Of a stretch of DNA of 5,812 bases, positions 1 through 4,843 are shown in pieces. The notes beneath the pieces were generated by a model. It was not told the DNA's origin and searched no databases. It worked only from the letters and a program-made list of their open reading frames with translations. How positions within the stretch are numbered: position 1 is the first letter of the stretch; every line of letters starts with the position of its first letter. Made by a program: the position numbers and the translations under genes. Source of the DNA: an uncultured Thermomicrobiales bacterium (GTDB taxonomy: Bacteria; Chloroflexota; Chloroflexia; Thermomicrobiales; UBA6265); the NCBI GenBank assembly GCA_902806395.1, contig CADCWH010000151.1, positions 1 through 5,812 of the forward strand, in the 5' to 3' direction.

Positions 1-11
1 ACGTTCCCATC

Positions 12-70
12 CGGGTCTCGTATCACTCGACGGGCACTATCCATGAGCGTCCCAAACCCGTCGAGACCGG
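12..70. repeat. Imperfect inverted repeats near window edge
   Basis: CTCGACGGG at 26-34 is exactly complementary to CCCGTCGAG at 57-65. GGTCTCG at 14-20 is complementary to CGAGACC at 62-68, so two mutually exclusive stems are possible around a 22-nt or 41-nt loop. There is no T run on either side. The stretch lies downstream of the left operon's terminator, and no gene is visible in 1-85. It could be structured RNA from a neighbouring gene outside the window or chance in GC-rich DNA. Confidence 0.2.
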
Positions 71-85
71 TGTGGAGGGCCAGCT

Positions 86-125
86 AAAAACGGCCGTCGC
101 CATCTCCGCTGGAGATGGCGACGGC
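86..125 (-). terminator. Intrinsic terminator of the three-gene membrane-protein operon
   Basis: Bases 93-107 and 111-125 form a perfect 15-bp GC-rich stem with a 3-nt loop (GCT). Read on the minus strand, the stem is followed by CG and then five T residues (86-90). It starts 32 bases after the TAG stop of the last gene of the operon. Stem, tight loop and U tract are all present in the right order for minus-strand transcription only, so it is directional. Confidence 0.9.
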
Positions 126-157
126 ATCAACGTGAAGCGATGTGGACCGTGATCACC

Positions 158-763
158 CTAGCGCGGCGTCGGCACCGTCCCGCTTGCCACATGTTCCGAA
201 CTCGTCGACGTGATGGGCTGGGGCATCCCGGCGGCGGTGGGCCGTGACGGTGGAGCCTGGTCACCCGCCGGCTTGATCTTGTCGGCCAGTTCGGGGAAGG
301 CCTCGCCCACCACCGAGCGGACGCGTTCGGTCACCATCCCCATCACCGCGCCCATGGCGGTCGAGAGCGTGTCCTCCAACCCGGAATCCTTGACCGCACC
401 GCGGATGCCGCTGGCCTGGCCAGCCGACTGCGCTCCGGTCGCGCGATCACCCGATTGCGAATAGCTCTGACCGTGGTCGTCACCGTCGCCGGTGATCTTG
501 CCGAGCAGGAAGCCACCGGCGATCGCCACGCCAAGGGCCGCGAGTGGCCGCTCTTCGATCTGCTTCGAGAAATCGAAGCTCTCCTTCAACTTGACGACCG
601 TCTCGTCCACGGTGTCCTTCGCCTGCTGGACCGTGCCGTCGACCGTTTCCTTCACCTGCTGGACCGACCCCTCGACCTTCGCCTCGATGGCGCTGATCTT
701 CTGGCCCGCGTCCTCGCGCTTACCGTCTATCTCTTGACGGAGCTGATCTGCTGTTTGGCCCAT
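158..763 (-). CDS. DUF3618/DUF883-like membrane-anchored protein with 11-residue repeats
   Basis: A 201-residue protein, third gene of the operon. Residues 1-30 (MGQTADQLRQEIDGKREDAG and on) resemble the DUF3618 pattern of a short Arg/Glu-rich helix. Residues 30-62 are three tandem 11-mers starting VEGSVQQVKET, VDGTVQQAKDT and VDETVVKLKES, an amphipathic periodicity like LEA_4 proteins. Residues 71-90 (ERPLAALGVAIAGGFLLGKI) form a short glycine-rich hydrophobic segment of the YqjD/ElaB type, probably the membrane anchor. The rest is a low-complexity polar stretch (about 91-120), a helical stretch (about 121-165) and a Pro/Ser/Thr tail. The start at 763 is chosen because AAAGGAGG lies 7 nt upstream; longer readings run in another frame through the preceding gene. 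It overlaps the preceding gene by 37 bases. The molecular role is unknown; E. coli YqjD and ElaB are membrane-anchored and ribosome-associated, but transferring that role is inference. Confidence 0.85.
   Translation of the reverse strand: MGQTADQLRQEIDGKREDAGQKISAIEAKVEGSVQQVKETVDGTVQQAKDTVDETVVKLKESFDFSKQIEERPLAALGVAIAGGFLLGKITGDGDDHGQSYSQSGDRATGAQSAGQASGIRGAVKDSGLEDTLSTAMGAVMGMVTERVRSVVGEAFPELADKIKPAGDQAPPSRPTAAGMPQPITSTSSEHVASGTVPTPR
618..677. repeat. 33-bp-period repeat encoding LEA-like 11-mers
   Basis: TTCGCCTGCTGGACCGTGCC (618-637, continuing to 644) and TTCACCTGCTGGACCGACCC (651-670, continuing to 677) are copies offset by 33 bp, i.e. 11 codons. A third, more diverged unit lies at about 578-610. 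Nucleotide similarity between copies suggests relatively recent internal duplication in the gene at 158-763. Confidence 0.7.
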
Positions 764-1179
764 TCCTGGTCCTCCTTTAACGTCTCGACGGTCTGCTCTG
801 GCTTCAGAGAGGTGGCGCTCAGCCGCTTCTTCCCGGCCATGGCGGCAATGACCGCGATCAAGGCCAGGGCCGCGCCGACGATCGCCGCCGCGAGCCACCC
901 TTGGACCCATTTGTCCAAGAGGAAGGTGACCGCCAGCATCAGGAAGATGAACGCGACCAGGCCGACCACTGCCGCGGCGGCGATCATGCCGATCGCCTTA
1001 CCCATCCCGGTCGCGTCTTCCTTGAGTTCGGTCTTGGCGAGTTGGACTTCGGCCCGCAAGAGATCCTGCAGGTCCTTGATCACGTCGGCGATCATCGCCC
1101 CATAGCCCTCAGTTGGGCCGCTCGTCGTCTCTCGCACCACCGGGTCGCCCGTGGTCCGAGCGTGTTGGTTCGTGTCCAT
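727..1179 (-). CDS. YqjE / putative actinobacterial Holin-X family (PF07332-like) two-TM protein
   Basis: A 150-residue membrane protein, second gene of the operon. A polar N-terminus (1-27) leads into an amphipathic helix (about 28-56) with the typical pattern of an LLRAEVQLAKTELKE stretch, the hallmark of the Phage_holin_3_6 / YqjE family. Two hydrophobic segments follow at about 62-87 and 94-115, then a basic stop (GKKR, 116-119) and a charged cytoplasmic tail. Length and topology are normal for the family. Despite the family name, chromosomal members next to DUF883/DUF3618 genes are not known lysis proteins. The start ATG at 1179 has GGAG a few bases upstream (GCGGAGAAGCC-ATG). It follows the first gene after 24 bases and overlaps the third by 37, so the three are very likely co-transcribed. 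Function beyond membrane association is unknown. Confidence 0.88.
   Translation of the reverse strand: MDTNQHARTTGDPVVRETTSGPTEGYGAMIADVIKDLQDLLRAEVQLAKTELKEDATGMGKAIGMIAAAAVVGLVAFIFLMLAVTFLLDKWVQGWLAAAIVGAALALIAVIAAMAGKKRLSATSLKPEQTVETLKEDQEWAKQQISSVKR
771..778 (-). promoter_or_regulatory. Strong Shine-Dalgarno fixing the start of the 158-763 gene
   Basis: On the minus strand AAAGGAGG stands 7 nt before the ATG at 763-761. It lies inside the preceding coding sequence, where the same bases encode Leu-Lys-Glu-Asp. This near-perfect site decides between the ATG at 763 and upstream in-frame starts. Confidence 0.85.
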
Positions 1180-1203
1180 GGCTTCTCCGCTCTCCGCCCG
1201 GCG

Positions 1204-1725
1204 TTACCGAGTGGCCCTCGACAGGAGGAACCCGATGCCGAGTGCCACCACCATCGACTCGACCGGCTTCCGCCGCACGAGCGCCTCCAGATCAGCCATG
1301 AACTGATCGCTGTCCTTGTCCTTCAGGTAGCCCGCCGCCAGGTCAAGCTTGTCGGCGGTCGCGGTCGCGACCGACTGCATGCTGCCCTGGGCGCCCATCT
1401 CTTCGCTCTTGGTGCGTAGGAGGTCAGCCGCCTTATCGAGGCCACCGGCGGTCTTCTCGATCCCCGTGTCGACTCCCGTGGAGGCTTTATCGGCGAGCTG
1501 TCCCGCCTTCTCCTTGGTCGCGTCGACCGCTGCGGTCGCACCCCCCGTCTGCCCCGACATCGAGGAGGAATCCTGCTGGTCTCCCTGATCCGACATCGAG
1601 GGCGGATCCTGCTGCCCAGTCTGCCCAGTCTCGCCTATAACCCATGCGTCATCCTGCCCCGCCAGGGGGTCAGTTGGCGCCATCGGTGGACGCATCGCCC
1701 CACCTTGCATCCCGTGATCACTCAT
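1204..1725 (-). CDS. Helical protein with C-terminal membrane anchor (DUF883-like), first gene of operon
   Basis: A 173-residue protein. Residues 1-65 are a low-complexity Met/Gln/Ser/Gly/Asp leader without a signal peptide, including a 12-residue imperfect duplication (DPPSMSDQGDQQ then DSSSMSGQ) at about 40-59. Residues 66-148 are Ala/Lys/Asp/Glu-rich and predicted helical, LEA-like in composition. Residues 149-173 (LVRRKPVESMVVALGIGFLL then SRATR) match the charged-then-glycine-rich hydrophobic tail of DUF883/ElaB-type proteins, suggesting tail anchoring in the inner membrane. The ATG at 1725 is preferred over an in-frame GTG at 1746 because AAAGGA (1734-1739) sits 8 nt before it and lies between the two candidates. 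The next gene begins 24 bases after its TAA. I recognise the architecture, not a named family; the role is unknown. Confidence 0.82.
   Translation of the reverse strand: MSDHGMQGGAMRPPMAPTDPLAGQDDAWVIGETGQTGQQDPPSMSDQGDQQDSSSMSGQTGGATAAVDATKEKAGQLADKASTGVDTGIEKTAGGLDKAADLLRTKSEEMGAQGSMQSVATATADKLDLAAGYLKDKDSDQFMADLEALVRRKPVESMVVALGIGFLLSRATR
1555..1615. repeat. 36-bp-period imperfect direct repeat inside the 1204-1725 gene
   Basis: CGACATCGAGGAGGAATCCT (1555-1574, continuing to 1579) recurs as CGACATCGAGGGCGGATCCT (1591-1610, continuing to 1615). The 36-bp offset equals 12 codons and produces the duplicated Asp-x-x-Ser-Met-Ser motif in the N-terminal leader. It is probably a small in-frame duplication or slippage product in a disordered region. 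Confidence 0.6.
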
Positions 1726-2065
1726 CCCGGTATTCCTTTCCCACACTCGGTCGTGCGGCGAAAATGGTCGTGTGCCCAGCTAGGGCATGCTCCGCGTCGA
1801 CGGGCCGCGCCCTCCGGTCACCAAGCACCTCGTCCAGAGTGCCAAGCTCGGCATCATTACCCACGAAGGACAGCGATCGTGCCGTTCACTGCCTGGACGC
1901 GACCGGCACCGTCACCGCGTTGTACCCCGCGCTGTTAATGGCTCTAGCGGGCTATCAGCGGATCGACGGTGGTGGACTCCGCGGCCCCGGACTTGGTGCG
2001 ATCCATGCCCTGCTGCCGCCGCCTCATGACGACGGAGTTTTCCGCCATCCTGGTCCGGACTATGC
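1718..2065 (-). pseudogene. Possible decayed coding sequence (PRC-barrel-like end), tentative
   Basis: In the minus frame ending TGA at 1720-1718, the segment just after an in-frame TGA reads SLSFVGNDAELGTLDEVLGD and continues for about 30 residues. The piece VGNDAELGTLDEVLGD resembles the start of a PRC-barrel or DUF2171 strand pair (pattern V-G-x-D-G-x-x-I/L-G-T-V-D-E-V). Before that stop the same frame gives AINSAGYNAVTVPVASRQ with almost all codons ending in G or C. Further upstream the G/C-ending pattern seems to continue in another frame (a stretch starting MAENSVV), broken by a TAG at 1946-1944. This looks like one ORF broken by a frameshift and a stop. The final TGA overlaps the ATG of the next gene as ATGAGTGA. 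No intact start or SD is visible. Equally it may be plain intergenic DNA. Confidence 0.25.
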
Positions 2066-2433
2066 AGGACGTATGCCAGATGTCCGCCCGGAACGCCGTT
2101 GGCCGCTGCCACGGGCCCGAGCCGCATTGGGGCGCGCCTGGGGGAGAGCGGTCGGCGGCGATCCGTGGTCGCCCCGATGCCACCCTCGCCTGCGCCTCGG
2201 CTCGACCCACCCCGGCCGCCAGCGCAGCTCCGATTGCCAGCGGTCATACGACCCGGGGCACCCATGGTTTCGGTGGCGTCCGGCTCCTGTCACCCGCCCC
2301 GGTCCAGCGATGTGTGCGTGGCATCGGACAGGGACGGCATCTGATGGTGATCTGCCGAATCCCATCCCGCTTCAATGTGACCGTGATTCCCGGTGGCCCG
2401 TGATGCCTCGGGACCAGATGACGAGGCGCACGC
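1726..2433. other. Gene-poor intergenic stretch between exporter and membrane-protein operon
   Basis: About 700 bases with no ORF on either strand that has a recognisable domain, a good Shine-Dalgarno site and consistent codon use together. Long open frames on the plus strand are Arg/Pro/Ala-rich translations typical of non-coding GC-rich DNA. The left half may hold a decayed gene (see 1718-2065). The promoter of the 1725-158 operon should lie here, but I found no -35/-10 pair good enough to call. Confidence 0.6.
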
Positions 2434-2472
2434 GGGAACACCCCGGCTGACAGTGTCAGCCGGGGTGTTCCC
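2434..2472 (-). terminator. Perfect hairpin after the exporter operon (no T tract)
   Basis: Bases 2434-2451 and 2455-2472 are perfect reverse complements, giving an 18-bp stem closed by AGT. It begins 25 bases after the stop of the permease at 2498. Neither flank has a T run, so it is not a classical intrinsic terminator. It could act as a U-less terminator, a pause site or a 3'-end RNA stabiliser. Position directly after the last gene of an operon supports a 3'-end role; the symmetry would also suit a protein-binding palindrome. Confidence 0.65.
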
Positions 2473-2497
2473 ACCCTCGACGAGGGACGACGTGATC

Positions 2498-3352
2498 CTA
2501 TCCGCTCCGCTTCAGGCGGCCGGTCCGCTTCGCGAAGCGCTCCCCCGCCTCGAAGATCTTGATCCCGGCCGGGACCGAGACCAGGCCGATCAGCAGCAGC
2601 GGCCAGACGTTGTGCCACTGGCTGCCGAAGCTGGCGCCTTCCTCGAGCGCGGCCCGGATGCCGAGCAACGCGTAGTAGGCCGGGGAGAACCGAGCCAGGA
2701 CCTGCATCCACCCCGGCAGGACGTCGACCTGGTAGTAGACGCCGGAGATCAGCAGCAGGAACGAGGCGAAGATGAAGGTCACCTGGGCCCCCTTCTCCGG
2801 CGAGAGCAGCGGCATCACCGACCCCACCATCCCGAACCCGACCAGTGAGACACTGGCGATCGCCAGGATCGCCAGCGCGGCCGGGTAGTTGGCATCCCCC
2901 AGGCTCAGGTCGAAGAACAGCGAGATCGCCCCGAGCATCACGACCATCCGCAGGATGCCGTAGACCACCGCGTAGATGCTGGTCCCGATCAGGTGCGTCG
3001 CCCGGCTGACGGGAGACATGAAGGTGTACTCGATCGTCCCCTCCCACCGTTCCCACATCACCGTCTCGGCCAGGATGTCGAACAGCATCGAGAGGTAGCT
3101 CCAGAGGAGCGCCCCGATCAGGAGGAAGGTGGTCAGGCGGGCCACCTCCTCCGGGTCCCGCCCGGTGCCGGCCCCGAGGCCGATATAGCCGATGCTGAGC
3201 GTGTTGGCGGTGGTGTAGACCAGCCAGACCAACTCCCACCAGAAATACCGTTTGGTCAGGAAGTAGTTCCGCTGGACGAACCCCCAGACGGCGATCAGCT
3301 CCATGATCCAGAGGGGGCGCTTCCCCCCCATCGCGATCGGTGTCTGCATCAT
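2498..3352 (-). CDS. ABC-2 type transporter permease
   Basis: A 284-residue integral membrane subunit of an ABC exporter. About six hydrophobic segments are visible, near residues 41-61, 74-96, 122-150, 156-182, 190-207 and 247-265. The stretch ERWEGTIEYTFMSPVSR (101-117) is the typical ABC-2 coupling region of the form E-R-x-x-G-T-x-E-x-x-x-x-x-P. A PAYYALLGIR segment follows the large loop (about 224-233), also usual for the family. Its ATG at 3352 overlaps the ATPase stop as ATGA, so translation is probably coupled; GGGGTGAG precedes it, and a second ATG follows immediately as an alternative start. The partner ATPase is adjacent. Substrate cannot be read from sequence: drugs, lipids or polysaccharides are all possible for this family. 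Confidence 0.93.
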   Translation of the reverse strand: MMQTPIAMGGKRPLWIMELIAVWGFVQRNYFLTKRYFWWELVWLVYTTANTLSIGYIGLGAGTGRDPEEVARLTTFLLIGALLWSYLSMLFDILAETVMWERWEGTIEYTFMSPVSRATHLIGTSIYAVVYGILRMVVMLGAISLFFDLSLGDANYPAALAILAIASVSLVGFGMVGSVMPLLSPEKGAQVTFIFASFLLLISGVYYQVDVLPGWMQVLARFSPAYYALLGIRAALEEGASFGSQWHNVWPLLLIGLVSVPAGIKIFEAGERFAKRTGRLKRSG

Positions 3353-4365
3353 CTCACCCCCGCGTGCTCGGCTTCCGCCGTCGCCCCGCTCGTCACGACC
3401 TCGTGGGTCAGGTCGCCGTGGCCGTTGGCCGCACCGTCTCGCCGGGCCCCGTCCGGGGCGAGCCCGTCCGGCCCGGCGACGACGGTGCCGTTGCCGGGGG
3501 CGTGACCCTCGGCCAGCCCGCCAGCCGCGGCGGCCCGCTCCCGCTCCTTGCGGCCCTCCTCGTCCTCGGCTTCCTCGAACGACTTGCCGGTCGCCGCCAT
3601 GAACACCTGCTCCAGGGTCGGCAGCTGGTCGTCGGTCTGGTAGCGGCGCTTGAGGGCCTCCGGTTGGTCCATCTCGATGATCTGGCCGTCGAGCATGATC
3701 CCGACCCGGTCGCAGAGGTCCTCGGCCTCGGCCATGTCGTGGGTGCAGAGCAGCACCGACGAGTCGTGCGCGCCGTGGATCTGGCGGATGAACGCCTGGA
3801 CCTCCTTCTTGCTGCGCGGGTCGAGGCCGGTGGTCGGCTCGTCGAGCAGCATCAGCATCGGGCTGGTCAGCAGCGCCCGGGCCAGGGCGATCTTCTGCTG
3901 CATCCCCCGGGATAGGTTCTCCATCGGCTCCCCGGCCCGGGCGTAGTCGAACCCGATGTTGCTCAAGATCTCCTTGATCCGGGGGCGAGCCTCGCCGCCG
4001 GTCATGCCGTACAGCTTCGAGCCGTAGAGCAAGTTCTCCATCGCCGACATCTTCTTGAAGAAGCTGGCCTCGACGCTGACCCGGTTCATGGTCCGCTGGA
4101 CGGCCTTCTGGTGCTTCAGGGCATCCACGCCAAAGACCTCGATGGTGCCCGCGTCGGGCAAGATCAGGGTCGAGATGACCCGGACCAAGGTGCTCTTGCC
4201 GCTGCCGTTCGGCCCCAGGATGCCGACGATCTCACCCCGGCCGACCGTCAGGGAGACCCCGTCGAGGGCCTTTGCCTGGCCCGTCCCATCCTTGCGCTCG
4301 GCCTTGCTCTTCTTGAACGCCTTGACGACGCTATGGATCTCTAGCGCGTGCGATGCGGTCGCCAT
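3349..4365 (-). CDS. ABC-2 type exporter ATP-binding subunit
   Basis: A 338-residue ATPase that powers the adjacent permease. Counting from this start: Walker A GPNGSGKST 51-59, signature LSRGMQQK 151-158, Walker B LMLLDEP 171-177, D-loop GLD 180-182, switch histidine in CTHD at 209. The C-terminal LEQVFMAATG (251-260) matches the ABC-2 'LE-D/Q-VF' element. The Q-loop position reads RVSVEASFF (about 95-103), without the usual glutamine. Residues about 262-338 are an acidic then Gly/Ala/Asp-rich low-complexity tail not needed for the fold. Start choice: ATG at 4365 with GAGGGG upstream. An in-frame ATG at 4425 has a strong purine-rich SD (GGAGGGGGAG), but the 20 codons between have AT-rich third positions unlike the gene, so I prefer 4365. 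A TTG at 4524 is unlikely. Confidence 0.92.
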   Translation of the reverse strand: MATASHALEIHSVVKAFKKSKAERKDGTGQAKALDGVSLTVGRGEIVGILGPNGSGKSTLVRVISTLILPDAGTIEVFGVDALKHQKAVQRTMNRVSVEASFFKKMSAMENLLYGSKLYGMTGGEARPRIKEILSNIGFDYARAGEPMENLSRGMQQKIALARALLTSPMLMLLDEPTTGLDPRSKKEVQAFIRQIHGAHDSSVLLCTHDMAEAEDLCDRVGIMLDGQIIEMDQPEALKRRYQTDDQLPTLEQVFMAATGKSFEEAEDEEGRKERERAAAAGGLAEGHAPGNGTVVAGPDGLAPDGARRDGAANGHGDLTHEVVTSGATAEAEHAGVR

Positions 4366-4496
4366 CTCTCTATCCCCTCGTGCGTCTGTCGATCTCGACT
4401 GCTGTTCGCTGGCCAGAACGGCCATCTCGTCTCCCCCTCCCACTCCCGGCGGCCTCCGGCCGCGTCCGACCGCCACCGCGTCCCGGTGCTCGTCCA

Positions 4497-4524
4497 CCGA
4501 TAGCCTGATCCCGCGGAGCGTCAA
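4497..4524 (-). promoter_or_regulatory. Candidate promoter of the exporter operon
   Basis: Minus strand TTGACG (4524-4519) is followed after 16 bp by TATCGG (4502-4497). The -35 is 5/6 to consensus, the -10 weak. It lies downstream of the hairpin at 4575-4606 and would give a leader of about 125 nt to the ATG at 4365. If real, the exporter can be transcribed independently of the upstream small unit. Confidence 0.3.
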
Positions 4525-4574
4525 TCGGGTTCACCATGGTGTGTTGCCCTCCCGGCCCGCGTCCCGGGCATACG

Positions 4575-4606
4575 AAAACCCCCCGGTGGATGTCGATCCG
4601 GGGGGT
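4575..4606 (-). terminator. Hairpin with T4, terminator of small unit or attenuator before exporter
   Basis: ACCCCCCGG (4578-4586) pairs perfectly with CCGGGGGGT (4598-4606) over an 11-nt loop. Read on the minus strand the stem runs into TTTT (4578-4575), the first T being the last stem base. It begins 33 bases after the stop of the 35-codon ORF and sits about 210 bases before the exporter ATPase start. It would end transcription from the promoter at 4815-4843, or from the regulator gene. Without transcription past it the exporter needs its own promoter; otherwise it is a potential attenuator. Confidence 0.6.
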
Positions 4607-4639
4607 GTGCCGCTGCGCTGGGTTGGTGTCGTGGACTGG

Positions 4640-4747
4640 CTAGTCTCGCCATCTCTCACGCGCCGACCATGGCAACTGGGCACACGTCTCCCCCAGGGGC
4701 ACCGTCATGGGCGCCACGCTGAAGAACACGAGACCCGCCGTAGCCAT
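4640..4747 (-). CDS. Candidate 35-residue small protein or leader peptide
   Basis: A short ORF starting MATAGLVFFSVAPMTVPLGE and ending with a Trp/Arg-rich stretch (QLPWSARERWRD). GAGGAG (4754-4759) lies 6 nt before the ATG at 4747; another ATG at 4750 is immediately upstream, only 3 nt from the SD. About 28 of 35 codons end in G or C, as in the surrounding genes. Residues 4-19 are moderately hydrophobic, too short for a confident membrane helix. A consensus-like promoter lies about 60-90 bases upstream and a hairpin terminator 33 bases downstream, so it has all the parts of an independent unit. No family is recognised. It could be a real small protein, a regulatory leader peptide for the exporter, or a chance ORF in a small RNA. 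Confidence 0.45.
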   Translation of the reverse strand: MATAGLVFFSVAPMTVPLGETCAQLPWSARERWRD

Positions 4748-4780
4748 CATCGACTCCTCACTCACCTGTGGTCGTGACAT

Positions 4781-4790
4781 GGTCATGACC
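4781..4790. repeat. GGTCATGACC palindrome in the leader of the small unit
   Basis: A perfect 10-bp palindrome between the promoter (-10 at 4815-4820) and the SD at 4754-4759, at roughly +20 of the predicted transcript. A related GTCGTGAC stands at 4771-4778. The position just downstream of a promoter fits a repressor operator, for which the neighbouring Lrp-type regulator is an obvious but untested candidate. Confidence 0.25.
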
Positions 4791-4814
4791 CGTCCGGCTC
4801 ATTCCGGCATCCCT

Positions 4815-4843
4815 ACCCTATCCCACGACCCGGTCCCTGTCAA
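4815..4843 (-). promoter_or_regulatory. Consensus-like sigma-70 promoter
   Basis: On the minus strand TTGACA (4843-4838) is followed after exactly 17 bp by TAGGGT (4820-4815). The -35 is a perfect match, the spacing is optimal and the -10 fits T-A-n-n-n-T. Predicted start of transcription is near 4808. The regulator's stop codon TGA (4842-4840) is part of the -35 hexamer. It is the best promoter in the window and points at the small ORF and exporter operon. Confidence 0.65.

Noticed and set aside
455..1105. Plus-strand open frames opposite the membrane-protein operon (also 901-1419)
   Set aside because: They are antisense to well-supported genes with strong Shine-Dalgarno sites and have no recognisable product.
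727..1179. Phage lysis cassette because of the Holin-X-like protein
   Set aside because: There is no endolysin, spanin or other phage gene nearby, and chromosomal YqjE-type proteins with DUF883-like neighbours are common outside prophages.
1644..2450. Long plus-strand open frame of 268 codons across the gene-poor region
   Set aside because: It begins inside the oppositely oriented membrane-protein gene, its product is Arg/Pro/Ala-rich without a domain, it has no Shine-Dalgarno site, and its length is expected by chance in GC-rich DNA.
2244..3239. Minus-strand open frame of 331 codons through the permease gene
   Set aside because: It is an alternative frame of the ABC-2 permease; composition is Arg/Gly/Pro-rich with no membrane segments, whereas the permease frame has clear family motifs.
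3340..3915. Plus-strand open frames opposite the ABC ATPase (also 4055-4777)
   Set aside because: They are antisense shadows of a gene with all ABC motifs, and neither shows a domain or ribosome-binding site.
4366..4425. ATG at 4425 as the true start of the ABC ATPase
   Set aside because: It has a strong purine-rich SD, but the 20 extra codons use many A/T third positions unlike the rest of the gene and precede the normal family start. It stays a real alternative.
4575..4808. T-box or other known riboswitch upstream of the exporter
   Set aside because: I looked for the T-box TGGNACCGCG element and other familiar conserved cores in the leader and did not find any.
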